Part shown: one piece after another, positions 31,513 through 39,301 of the stretch
Layout: each line of letters starts with the position of its first letter
How positions within the stretch are numbered: the first letter of the stretch is position 1
Assembly (NCBI GenBank): GCA_964587125.1
Contig: CAZPKC010000015.1
Coordinates: 1 to 44,366 of the forward strand
Length of the DNA stretch: 44,366 nucleotides
Source: CAIXLI01 sp964587125
Lineage (GTDB): Bacteria; Pseudomonadota; Alphaproteobacteria; UBA9219
Direction: 5' to 3'
Notes under the pieces: generated by a model
What the model saw: only the letters and a program-made list of their open reading frames with translations
Databases searched by the model: none
What the model was told of the DNA's origin: nothing
Program-made: the position numbers and the translations under genes

Positions 31513-31857
31513 ATGTCGGCAGAGCGCGAGCAGAAAAAAACCGAATTTCTCACATGTGCAGCAGGGATAACTGGATTTGTCTCATTCTGTTACCTTAGTC
31601 TTGATGTTTTCTATACCACTCTTAACGTTTGTTCTTATTCTTCACCTCCCCAACCGTTTTTGCCAATTCTTCAGCCGCTTTTGCCCAATTTATTACAGAT
31701 TACTCCGGCGCATCCTATAGTAAATGGTATATTGACCATACTTAGTCTCCCTGGCACAGCGCTTAGCCTCGGCATTGCCGGAAACATCACCATCGAAGCT
31801 GGCAAACAAGCCTCCGGAAAAATACGGTCGTTTACAACAAACTTAAGCCTGACATAA
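31513..31857 (+). CDS. Small predicted membrane protein (114 aa)
   Basis: I do not recognise it. A short charged N terminus (MSAEREQKKTE) precedes a hydrophobic segment (about 12-36), a Pro-rich stretch (SSPPQPFLPILQPLLPN), and a second hydrophobic segment (about 66-85). GGGG lies 6 bases before the ATG at 31513; a TTG at 31501 is less likely. Codon use is more AT-rich than in the neighbours. It ends 14 bases before the convergent obgE stop. Either a small inner-membrane protein or, less likely, a chance frame. Confidence 0.5.
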   Translation: MSAEREQKKTEFLTCAAGITGFVSFCYLSLDVFYTTLNVCSYSSPPQPFLPILQPLLPNLLQITPAHPIVNGILTILSLPGTALSLGIAGNITIEAGKQASGKIRSFTTNLSLT

Positions 31858-31871
31858 ACGCGTTCTGATCT

Positions 31872-32876
31872 TTAAGCCGATTTCTTAACCTTCCCCGCGA
31901 TCAAATGAAGGACTTCCTTCACACCGATGTGCGCGACGGCGGAGATGACGTGGATCGGCTTTTTAGTCACTTTCTTTAGAGCGGCGACTTTGCGTTTGAT
32001 CTCTTCCTTGGTTAACGCATCGCATTTGTTGAGAGCGATGATTTCGGCTTTGCGCGACAATCCCCCTCCATAAGCTTTCAGTTCCTTGCGGATTGTTTTG
32101 TAATTTTGGACGATATTTTCTTCCGTTCCGTCGATCAGATGCAACAAAACGCGGCAGCGTTCGACGTGTCCCAGAAAACGGTCGCCAAGTCCGTGGCCTT
32201 CATGCGCGCCTTCGATCAAGCCCGGAATATCGGCAAGAACGAACGAGGTTCCGTCGCCTTTGCCCCCCACTTTCACGACGCCGAGATTGGGCGAGAGTGT
32301 CGTGAAGGGATAATCGGCGATTTTCGGCTTGGCCGCCGAACATGAGGCGAGGAATGTCGATTTTCCGGCGTTTGGCAGGCCTATTAATCCGGCATCTGCT
32401 ATCAGTTTCAACCGCAGCCAGACTTCGCGTTCCTCGCCCGGATAACCCGGCGTAGCGTAGCGCGGGGCCTGATTGGTCGCCGATTTATAATGCGCGTTGC
32501 CGAAGCCTCCGTCGCCGCCCTTCATAAACAATACGCGCTGGCCCAGCTTATCGAGGTCGAGTAAAACCGTTTCCTTGTCCGTGTCCATAATCTGCGTGCC
32601 GACCGGAACGCGCAAAATCAAATCTTTTCCATTGAGGCCGGAGCGGTCGCGCCCCGCCCCTCCGCGCCCGTTGCTCGCCGCGTAATGCTGTTGATAGCGA
32701 TAGTCGATGAGCGTGTTGAGATTGCCCGCGGCTTCAAAATAAACATCGCCGCCTTTGCCGCCGTTGCCGCCGTCGGGCCCGCCGAATTCGATATACTTCT
32801 CGCGGTGAAAGGCGACGCATCCGCGCCCTCCGTCGCCGCTTTTAATGTATATTTTGGCTTGATCGAGAAATTTCAT
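31872..32876 (-). CDS. obgE: GTPase Obg/CgtA
   Basis: Essential ribosome-associated GTPase for late 50S assembly and stress signalling. In 334 residues: the Gly-rich Obg fold (YIKSGDGGRGCVAF, then GGPDGGNGGKGGDVYF), G1 GLPNAGKST (166-174), a DIPGLIEGAHEG switch region, and ALNKCD-type G4 (ALNKCDAL). No long C-terminal extension. It follows rplU and rpmA in the order usual for bacteria, but a hairpin at 32894-32929 separates it from rpmA. Confidence 0.96.
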   Translation of the reverse strand: MKFLDQAKIYIKSGDGGRGCVAFHREKYIEFGGPDGGNGGKGGDVYFEAAGNLNTLIDYRYQQHYAASNGRGGAGRDRSGLNGKDLILRVPVGTQIMDTDKETVLLDLDKLGQRVLFMKGGDGGFGNAHYKSATNQAPRYATPGYPGEEREVWLRLKLIADAGLIGLPNAGKSTFLASCSAAKPKIADYPFTTLSPNLGVVKVGGKGDGTSFVLADIPGLIEGAHEGHGLGDRFLGHVERCRVLLHLIDGTEENIVQNYKTIRKELKAYGGGLSRKAEIIALNKCDALTKEEIKRKVAALKKVTKKPIHVISAVAHIGVKEVLHLIAGKVKKSA

Positions 32877-32893
32877 GATTCAACACTCTAAAC

Positions 32894-32929
32894 AAAAATG
32901 CGCCCCGGTAAAAGCCGAAGCGCATTTTT
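32894..32929 (-). terminator. Terminator or attenuator between rpmA and obgE
   Basis: AAAAATGCGC (32894-32903) and GCGCATTTTT (32920-32929) form a 10-bp stem with a smaller CGG/CCG pair inside. In either direction the stem ends in a T-rich tract. On the minus strand it follows rpmA and precedes obgE, so it may reduce obgE expression relative to the ribosomal genes. Confidence 0.7.
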
Positions 32930-32954
32930 AAATTTCCTGATCGGAAAACGCCGC

Positions 32955-33212
32955 TTACTTCTCGCTAGTGACGACAGAAACGTACGTTTTGCCGCTCTTT
33001 TCACGGAATTTGACGGTTCCTGCGATTTTGGCGAACAGCGTGTGATCCTTGCCCATCGCGACGTTTTCTCCGGCATGAACCTTCGTGCCGCGCTGGCGGA
33101 CGATGATGTTGCCGCCGATTGCCTTCTGATCGCCGTACAGCTTGACGCCCAAACGGCGGCCTGCGCTGTCGCGTCCGTTGCGGGATGATCCGCCTGCTTT
33201 TTTGTGAGCCAT
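32955..33212 (-). CDS. rpmA: 50S ribosomal protein L27
   Basis: Large-subunit protein whose N terminus reaches the peptidyl-transferase centre. The start MAHKKAGGSSRNGRDSAGRR and the stretch GNIIVRQRGTKVHAG are diagnostic. 85 residues is normal. There is no cleavable N-terminal extension of the Firmicutes kind. GGGAG is 6 bases before the ATG. Second gene after rplU. Confidence 0.97.
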   Translation of the reverse strand: MAHKKAGGSSRNGRDSAGRRLGVKLYGDQKAIGGNIIVRQRGTKVHAGENVAMGKDHTLFAKIAGTVKFREKSGKTYVSVVTSEK

Positions 33213-33223
33213 TGTTGTCTCCC

Positions 33224-33535
33224 TTAGCCCTTAATTCCCGTGATCTTCAAAACCGTGAATTCCTGCCGGTGATTGTTCCTGCGGCGATAATTCTGGCGGC
33301 GTTTTTTCTTGAAAACGATCAGCTTGGCGCTGCGCTTCTGCTCGACGACTTCGGCTTCGACCTTCGCACCCTTCACGAGCGGCGCGCCGACCGTCACTTT
33401 GCCGTTGTCGCATAGCATCAGAACCTCGGCCAGTTCGACCTTGGCTTTCGCTTCGCCCGGAAGCTTTTCGACTTGAATAACGTCGCCTTCAGCAACCTTG
33501 TATTGCTTGCCGCCGGTTTTTATCACTGCGAACAT
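33224..33535 (-). CDS. rplU: 50S ribosomal protein L21
   Basis: Large-subunit protein contacting 23S rRNA. MFAVIKTGGKQYKV at the N terminus and the basic block VFKKKRRQNYRRRNNHRQ identify L21; 103 residues is standard. First gene of rplU-rpmA-obgE. A CGCGC-GAA-GCGCG hairpin (33559-33571) lies 24 bases upstream of the start and would be at the 5' end of the leader or between the genes. Confidence 0.97.
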   Translation of the reverse strand: MFAVIKTGGKQYKVAEGDVIQVEKLPGEAKAKVELAEVLMLCDNGKVTVGAPLVKGAKVEAEVVEQKRSAKLIVFKKKRRQNYRRRNNHRQEFTVLKITGIKG

Positions 33536-33635
33536 GATCTTGAATCCTTATAAATAATCGCGCGAAGCGCGTTAATGGAGGAATCGCTCCGGAATGTCAA
33601 GAAAAAGCGACAGATTAGATCGCAACTATCCGTAT

Positions 33636-34382
33636 TTATTGAATCTCCTCGCCTCTTTCCGGCTCCGGCGTGTGGCGCATCAGCCAGATGACGCCGAAAA
33701 GATCGTAAATTCCGCGAAGCGCGCGGCCCAAAAAATCGGATTTCGAGACGCCATGCTGGCGCGGGCGGTCGTTAACGGGCGTGAAAACGCATTCATGCCC
33801 GTAGAGCTTGAAAAGCGCGGGCATAAAGCGGTGCAGGCCGCTGAAAAACGGCAATTCAAGATAGGAATCCCGTGGAAAAACCTTCAAGCTGCACCCCGTG
33901 TCGGGGCAATTATCGTTCAAAAGCGATTTGCGGATTTTATTGGCGAAACGGCTGGCGAGGCGCTTGGCCACCGTGTCGCGGCGGTTGACGCGGATTCCGG
34001 CCACAAGAATTTTATTATCCCTTCCCTTCATCCACGCGAGATCGAGCAAACGCGGCGCATCGGCCGGGTCGTTCTGGCGGTCGCCGTCTATGGTTAAAAT
34101 CCACGAAGCGCGCGCGCGGCGGATTCCGTTCCGCAACGCCGCGCTCATGCCAAGACGCTTCGGATGCTTGATGAGGCGCACGCGGGGATTTTTCGCCTTC
34201 GCTTGCCTGATTTCATCGGACGTGGAGTCCGTGCTGCCGTCATCGACGCAGACGATCTCATATCCCTGCCCCACGGGCGCGTAGGATTCAAGGGCCGCCG
34301 TTATCTCGTCAACCAACGGCAGGACGTTGCCGGATTCATCCAGCATGGGGATAACGACGGAAAGATGCGGAGTTTCGGACAC
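33636..34382 (-). CDS. GT2 glycosyltransferase, dolichol-phosphate-mannose-synthase-like
   Basis: Predicted cytosolic GT-A enzyme (248 aa) that transfers a sugar from a nucleotide donor, probably to a polyprenyl phosphate. SVVIPMLDESGN at the N terminus, the Asp47-Asp48 pair (VCVDDGSTDST), and the metal-binding IDGDRQNDP (Asp99, Asp101) are the GT2 features. There are no membrane helices at the C terminus, as in the soluble DPM1 type. Start is a GTG with AAGGA 7 bases upstream. A polyprenyl-linked sugar would be the expected donor for the GT87-like enzymes at 34792-37236, on the other side of tRNA-Arg; this pathway link is inference. Confidence 0.85.
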   Translation of the reverse strand: MSETPHLSVVIPMLDESGNVLPLVDEITAALESYAPVGQGYEIVCVDDGSTDSTSDEIRQAKAKNPRVRLIKHPKRLGMSAALRNGIRRARASWILTIDGDRQNDPADAPRLLDLAWMKGRDNKILVAGIRVNRRDTVAKRLASRFANKIRKSLLNDNCPDTGCSLKVFPRDSYLELPFFSGLHRFMPALFKLYGHECVFTPVNDRPRQHGVSKSDFLGRALRGIYDLFGVIWLMRHTPEPERGEEIQ

Positions 34383-34524
34383 GTGGATTTCCTTCTTTTG
34401 GGTTTCCCTTGTAGCGCAGAAAATGCTGAAAAGCCAACGCCGCAGTTAGGGTTTAGGGATGGGGTCGTAATAGTTTTTGCATTTCTTCGGCTTTTTAGCT
34501 AGTTTGCGCCCCCTATCGTCTTAT

Positions 34525-34601
34525 GCGCCCGTAGCTCAACTGGATAGAGCATCTGACTACGAATCAGAAGGCTGGGGATTCGAATTCCTCCGGGCGCGCC
34601 A
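34525..34601 (+). tRNA. tRNA-Arg (anticodon ACG)
   Basis: Complete cloverleaf. The acceptor stem GCGCCCG pairs with CGGGCGC, followed by discriminator G and encoded CCA (34599-34601). D stem GCTC/GAGC, anticodon stem TCTGA/TCAGA with loop CTACGAA giving anticodon ACG, a 5-base variable loop, and a T stem with loop TTCGAAT. A34 would be deaminated to inosine to read CGN codons. Confidence 0.95.
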
Positions 34602-34641
34602 TTAAGGGGCGGGGGGCTAAAGCTCCCCGCCCCTTAATGGC
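34598..34641 (+). terminator. Perfect hairpin that includes the tRNA-Arg CCA end
   Basis: GCCATTAAGGGGCGGGG (34598-34614) pairs perfectly with 34625-34641. The 5' arm begins with the discriminator and CCA of tRNA-Arg. Three more pairs extend the stem inward (GGC with GCT-type pairs). As with tRNA-Ser at the window start, the mature 3' end would be sequestered in the precursor. Confidence 0.7.
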
Positions 34642-34655
34642 ATTCCAAGGAGTAT

Positions 34656-34771
34656 TCGAATCCCGAAGGGGATTCGATGACGAGCCATCCAAATAGCGTT
34701 CGCGGAAGCTTCGTGAACGCACAGAACAAAAAAATTTATGGCGAAGTCAGGGCGAGCGGCGCGAAGCGCCG
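34656..34771. repeat. Three hairpins after tRNA-Arg
   Basis: TCGAATCCC-GAAG-GGGATTCGA (34656-34677), GCGTTCGCG/CGTGAACGC (34696-34720, one G-T pair, loop GAAGCTT), and CGGCGC-GAA-GCGCCG (34757-34771). The first echoes the T arm of the tRNA: GGGGATTCGA occurs in the tRNA (34574-34583) and again at 34668-34677. The tract has no coding character and lies between the tRNA and the end of a minus-strand gene. Confidence 0.55.
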
Positions 34772-34791
34772 AGAAGCCAATTCCTCCGTTC

Positions 34792-36000
34792 TTATAGATT
34801 ATTTCTTTTCCCCCTCCTCCAACAAACCCACATCAGCCCGATCAAAAGAACCGGCGTCAGGGGGATGGCGAAAACCTCGCCCATAATCTGAAAGAAGGTC
34901 GGCAACAACCACAAAGCAAAAAGAAAAGTCTTCTCGAAAGGAAGAAAGCCGCTTTGCATTCCCTCCCGCGCCAGCAAGGCTATGGGTATGGCCAGCAAAA
35001 CCTGGTCGTATCCGTACGAATAAGGGCTCGCCAGCAGCAAAACCGCGCACAGGGACGCGCCGCGAACGGCCAATGAGGGCCTGCGGCTCCATATCCATAC
35101 CAAAAACAGAACCGCCGCAATCGAGACGATTGCTTGAAGGGCATAGGCTGTATGCAATTCCCCGCCATACATGCGGACTTCCGAAAAAACGGTGTGCATC
35201 GAGCGCAACCATTGGTTTTCATTTTTTTCAAGAATGTTCTCGCGCACAAGGGGCAGGCTGCGAATGAAGCCTTGCCACGGGTCAAGACCGAACGCGGCAA
35301 CCGACGCGCACGCATAAACGGCCGCGCTCGCCGATGTGGCTATGAGCGCTTTCCAATATCTCCCGACGGCAAGAGCCAGAGGAATTAGAACGAAGAATTG
35401 CGGCTTATAGGACAGCATTCCGAAAAACGCGCCCGCCGCAATCGGCGATGCGTCGAGAAAATATATTCCCGCCGCGAGAGACGCCGTCGTGATGAATCCA
35501 TTTTGTCCCGCAAGCAGGTTGTTGCAAATGCCCGGAAAGGCAGCGATTGCCCATTTGGATTCTTTATATCGCGCCAATTTATAGACGGCTGCGCCATAAG
35601 CTGCGTATCCCGCGACGATGTAGGCCGCGAGCGCATAGTAGTAAGGCAAGAACGCCAATAGCCACGCGACGCCTAAAAATATCGGGGGGTAAAGCCAAGG
35701 AACGTAGCCGTTCCACGGCGTCGGCCCTTTTCCGGACTCTTCGATCTGATGTTCGAGGTTCTTTTGCTTGTCCCAATCGTAAACATTCGCCGGATGCCCT
35801 TCGTGAGAGGCAACGCCAGCCGCATAAACATTGATAAAATCGTGAGAAAACTCCAGCCCCTTATGATCCGGTATAAGGGGAATGTTGAAAACCCAAACGG
35901 CTGCCATAAAAAGATAAATGCAAAAGAATATAGCGGGATAAGCAACGACGCGCTTTTTATTTATCCAATTTCCCCGGCGCAGAGCGTTGCTGAGAAACAT
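34792..36000 (-). CDS. GT87-like polyprenol-dependent membrane glycosyltransferase, copy 1
   Basis: Integral membrane protein of 402 residues with about 9-10 spans, resembling GT87 (DUF2029) mannosyltransferases that use polyprenyl-phosphate sugars on the periplasmic face. After the first span, HDFINVYAAG and EGHPANVYDW contain the family acidic residues; later WLYPPIFLG, AGQNGFITT and MLSYKPQFF are shared with the neighbouring paralogue. The start follows the upstream gene with no gap (TAA then ATG). The acceptor is unknown. Only the family is proposed. Confidence 0.75.
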   Translation of the reverse strand: MFLSNALRRGNWINKKRVVAYPAIFFCIYLFMAAVWVFNIPLIPDHKGLEFSHDFINVYAAGVASHEGHPANVYDWDKQKNLEHQIEESGKGPTPWNGYVPWLYPPIFLGVAWLLAFLPYYYALAAYIVAGYAAYGAAVYKLARYKESKWAIAAFPGICNNLLAGQNGFITTASLAAGIYFLDASPIAAGAFFGMLSYKPQFFVLIPLALAVGRYWKALIATSASAAVYACASVAAFGLDPWQGFIRSLPLVRENILEKNENQWLRSMHTVFSEVRMYGGELHTAYALQAIVSIAAVLFLVWIWSRRPSLAVRGASLCAVLLLASPYSYGYDQVLLAIPIALLAREGMQSGFLPFEKTFLFALWLLPTFFQIMGEVFAIPLTPVLLIGLMWVCWRRGKRNNL

Positions 36001-37236
36001 TTAAAATCCTCTTCCGGATTCGCGTTCGGCCTTCGCCCTCTTCCAGCAAAAATACATCAACGCCGCCAGCATCGGCGGGGTCAAAGGCAACGAAAAATGC
36101 GCGCCCGAATCCTGTACCAGATAAGGCAGCAGCCAAAGAGCGAACAGGAAAGTTTTCTCGAAAGGGAAAAAGCCGTTCCGAAGCCCCTGCCCCGCCAGCA
36201 AGGCGATGGGGATAGCCAGAAAAACCTGATCGTAAACGAAAAAATAGGGGCTGATGAGAAACATTGCCGCGACCAAAGACGCGCCGCGAACGGCTAATGA
36301 CGTTTTTCTGTGGCGCCATATTTCTATTACAAAAAATACGGCGGCAATCGCGACGATTGTTTGGACGGCGTAGGCCGCGTCCATTCCCCCGCCCAAGATG
36401 CGCACGGCCGAGAAAACGCTGTGCACGGTTCCGAGCCAGCGCTCCGTGCCGATTTTCAAAAGGCCGGAGGTTGCGGATAATCCCCGTATGAACGCGAGCC
36501 AAGGCTCGATGCCGAAGGCCAGAAGCGAAAGTCCGGCGCAAACTCCCGCGCTGATACTTGCCGCTGCAAGCGCTTTCCAACAACGCCCCGCCAAAAGAAC
36601 CAACGGGATAAGGGCGAAAAAATGCGGCTTATAGGAAAGGAATCCAAAGGCGACGCCCGCCGCGACCGGCGATTCATCGAGAAGGAAAAGTCCGGCGGCA
36701 AGAAACGCCGTCGTGATGAATCCGTTCTGTCCCGAAAATAAATTGACAAAAACGCCCGGAAACGCCGCCAGCGCCCATAAAGATTCTTTGTATGGCGGCG
36801 CAAGTTTGCGCATCGCCGCGCCAAAGGCGGCAAGTCCCATAATCGAATACATCGCCAACGCGGGGAAATACGGCAGGAACGCGATAAGCCACGCAACCGC
36901 AAGAAACGTCGGCGGATAGAGCCAAGGGATGTAGCCGTCGTTTTTTTCGATTTTCTTTCCGTTATTCGCGGATAGAGCAAGCTGATCTTCCCGATTTTTC
37001 TGCGCGCCCCAGTCGTAGGCATCGGCTGGATGGCCTTCATGAACCGCTTCGCCCGCCGCGTAAACGTTGATGAAATCGGTGGTCACGACTCCCTCGCCCG
37101 GGCGCATCTTTTCGTGAAGGCCGGAAATCCATGCGACGCCCACGAGCGCCGAAACAAGCAAAAAAATGCGCGGATACGCCCTGACGCGCCGCAGGTTCAG
37201 CCAATCTCCGCTTTTAAGGGTCGTGATGAGAAACAT
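36001..37236 (-). CDS. GT87-like polyprenol-dependent membrane glycosyltransferase, copy 2
   Basis: Paralogue of the downstream gene (411 aa): TDFINVYAAGEAVHEGHPAD, GYIPWLYPP, SGQNGFITTAFLAAG and FGFLSYKPHFF match it almost residue for residue, so the pair arose by tandem duplication. About ten membrane spans. I chose the ATG at 37236 (MFLITTLKSGDWLN), which aligns with MFLSNALRRGNWIN of the partner and has AAGGA 6 bases upstream; the frame is open to a GTG at 37263. It is divergent from hpnH across about 170 bases. Confidence 0.75.
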   Translation of the reverse strand: MFLITTLKSGDWLNLRRVRAYPRIFLLVSALVGVAWISGLHEKMRPGEGVVTTDFINVYAAGEAVHEGHPADAYDWGAQKNREDQLALSANNGKKIEKNDGYIPWLYPPTFLAVAWLIAFLPYFPALAMYSIMGLAAFGAAMRKLAPPYKESLWALAAFPGVFVNLFSGQNGFITTAFLAAGLFLLDESPVAAGVAFGFLSYKPHFFALIPLVLLAGRCWKALAAASISAGVCAGLSLLAFGIEPWLAFIRGLSATSGLLKIGTERWLGTVHSVFSAVRILGGGMDAAYAVQTIVAIAAVFFVIEIWRHRKTSLAVRGASLVAAMFLISPYFFVYDQVFLAIPIALLAGQGLRNGFFPFEKTFLFALWLLPYLVQDSGAHFSLPLTPPMLAALMYFCWKRAKAERESGRGF

Positions 37237-37409
37237 CGGGAATCCTTCTTCTGAATCGCCCACATGAAGGAATAGGCCTCGTTTTACCGGCGCGATCGCA
37301 GCTTGTCGAGGAAAAGCCGTTCAACGACGTTCTTTGCGGAGATTGACCCGCGAAACTCGGACAGGCTATAAATCCCAACCTTTCATCGTCAACTATTTTG
37401 AGAACGCTT

Positions 37410-38555
37410 GTGTCCGTACCCCTGCGCCAACAATTCGACATTGCCGTTTATATCATCAAGCAAAAGCTGCGCGGAAATAGACGCTTTCCTCTTGTGCTGA
37501 TGCTGGAGCCTTTGTTCCGGTGCAATCTGGCCTGCGCGGGTTGCGGCAAGATCGACTATCCCGACGAAATTTTAAACCAGCGCATGTCGATCGAGGAATG
37601 CCTCGCCGCCGTGGACGAATGCGGCGCTCCTATCGTTTCCATCCCTGGCGGCGAGCCTTTGCTCCATCACGAAATGGGCGAGATCGTAAGAAGGCTTGTC
37701 GAAAGAAAGAAATACGTCACGCTCTGCACGAACGCGCAAGTACTGGAAAAGAAGATTCATTTGTTCGAACCTTCGCCTTATTTCAATTTCTCGGTGCATT
37801 TGGACGGCCTTAAAGAGGATCATGACCGTTCCGTCGGGCTTGAGGGCGCTTACGAACGCGCCGAAGCCGCGATTAAATTGGCTTTATCCAAAGGTTTCCG
37901 CGTCACGATCAATTGCACTTTATATAACACTGCCGTTCCGGAACGAACGGCGGCGTTTTTCGACCGCATGATGGAACTCGGCCTTGACGACATCACCGTG
38001 TCGCCCGGATACGCCTATGAACGCGCGGCCGATCAAGCGCATTTTCTGACGCGCGAAGCCACAAAAAAAATGTTCCGCGAACTCTTCCGCATCGGAAAAG
38101 AAGGAGTGAAAAAGGGCAAGCCTAAATGGCGTTTTAGCCAATCGCCTTTGTTCATGGATTTTCTCGCGGGCAATCGGACTTACGAATGCACGCCGTGGGG
38201 CATTCCGGCGCGCAATATCTTCGGCTGGCAACGGCCTTGCTATCTGATAGGCGAAAGCTTCGTTTCGTCCTACCGCGAGTTGATGGAAAAGACCGATTGG
38301 GATAAATACGGAAGCGGGCGTTATGAAAAATGCGCCAATTGCATGGTTCATTGCGGATATGAGCCGACGGCTGCGGAAGACGCGTTCGCGCATCCCCTGA
38401 AGATGTTTAAAGTCGCGTTCTACGGCATCCGGACCGATGGGCCTTTTGCGAAAGAACTCGACTTTTCCCGGCAACGTCCGGCAGAATACGTCTTCAGCCG
38501 CCACGTGGAAGAAGCTTTGGAAAAAATCCATAAGACGAAAGCTGACAGAACATAG
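37410..38555 (+). CDS. hpnH: Adenosyl-hopane synthase HpnH (radical SAM)
   Basis: Radical-SAM enzyme that joins the 5'-deoxyadenosyl radical to diploptene, the first step toward extended C35 hopanoids. In 381 residues the cluster motif is Cys38-x3-Cys42-x2-Cys45 (FRCNLACAGCGKIDYP), with PGGEPL and the C-terminal Cys group CANCMVHCGYEPTAAED typical of HpnH. I chose the GTG at 37410 (MSVPLRQQ), matching the usual family start; a TTG four codons upstream is less likely. The hopene cyclase and other hpn genes are not in the window. An SDR gene follows 8 bases downstream. Confidence 0.93.
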   Translation: MSVPLRQQFDIAVYIIKQKLRGNRRFPLVLMLEPLFRCNLACAGCGKIDYPDEILNQRMSIEECLAAVDECGAPIVSIPGGEPLLHHEMGEIVRRLVERKKYVTLCTNAQVLEKKIHLFEPSPYFNFSVHLDGLKEDHDRSVGLEGAYERAEAAIKLALSKGFRVTINCTLYNTAVPERTAAFFDRMMELGLDDITVSPGYAYERAADQAHFLTREATKKMFRELFRIGKEGVKKGKPKWRFSQSPLFMDFLAGNRTYECTPWGIPARNIFGWQRPCYLIGESFVSSYRELMEKTDWDKYGSGRYEKCANCMVHCGYEPTAAEDAFAHPLKMFKVAFYGIRTDGPFAKELDFSRQRPAEYVFSRHVEEALEKIHKTKADRT

Positions 38556-38563
38556 GGACTCCT

Positions 38564-39301
38564 ATGAAAAATTCTTCATCCACCGTTTTCATCACCGGAG
38601 CGAGCCGAGGCCTTGGCTTCGAGTTCGTCAGGCAATATGCGGCGGATAAATGGAACGTCATCGCGTGTTGCCGCGAACCTTCAAGCGCGGAAAAATTGCA
38701 GGCTTTGGCAAAAACTAATCCCGCCGTGCGCATTGAAAAGCTGGACGTGACGGACGATGAAAATATCGCGGCGTTGGCGGACAAATTCAAGGATACGGCG
38801 ATCGATTTGCTTATCAGCAATGCGGGAATTTTTTCCGGCGCGGGACCGCATATTAACGCGATGAGCGGCGACAAAACGCAAGACTTCGGTTCGCTCGATT
38901 CTCAAGCTTGGATGAAAGTCTTGCGCACGAATACGATTGCGCCGATGATGGTGGCTCAGGCATTTCAGCATAATCTTTCGCTTCGTCAGGGATCGAAGCT
39001 CGTCATGATTTCAAGTCGCATGGGTTCCATCGGGAGCTTGAGCCGCGAGACCGGCATTGCTTATCGCACGAGCAAGGCTGCGCTGAACGCCGCGATGAAA
39101 AGCGCTTCGATCGATTTGAAAGATCAGGGAACGATTGTCATTTCTTTCCATCCCGGTTGGGTGCAAACCGATATGGGCGGAAAAGAAGCCAATTTGACGC
39201 CGGAGGAAAGCGTCGCCAGTATGAGGCGCACGATAGCGAATCTGAAACCGGAAAATTCCGGGCAGTTTCTCACTTACGACGGGCAGATACTTCCATGGTG
39301 A
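38564..39301 (+). CDS. Short-chain dehydrogenase/reductase (SDR)
   Basis: Classical SDR of 245 residues: nucleotide-binding TGASRGLG (11-18), NAG in ISNAGIFSG, catalytic Ser in MISSRMGSIGS, and YRTSK (Tyr-x3-Lys). It should reduce or oxidise a carbonyl or alcohol with NAD(P)H; the acidic LDVTDDEN after strand 3 is common to both cofactors. AGGGA lies 5 bases before the ATG. It follows hpnH by 8 bases and overlaps the next gene, so all three are likely co-transcribed. Substrate unknown. Confidence 0.88.
   Translation: MKNSSSTVFITGASRGLGFEFVRQYAADKWNVIACCREPSSAEKLQALAKTNPAVRIEKLDVTDDENIAALADKFKDTAIDLLISNAGIFSGAGPHINAMSGDKTQDFGSLDSQAWMKVLRTNTIAPMMVAQAFQHNLSLRQGSKLVMISSRMGSIGSLSRETGIAYRTSKAALNAAMKSASIDLKDQGTIVISFHPGWVQTDMGGKEANLTPEESVASMRRTIANLKPENSGQFLTYDGQILPW

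Noticed and set aside
34525..37236. Genomic island integrated at tRNA-Arg
   Set aside because: No integrase, and no direct repeat of the tRNA 3' end beyond a 10-base T-arm match; neighbouring genes look chromosomal.
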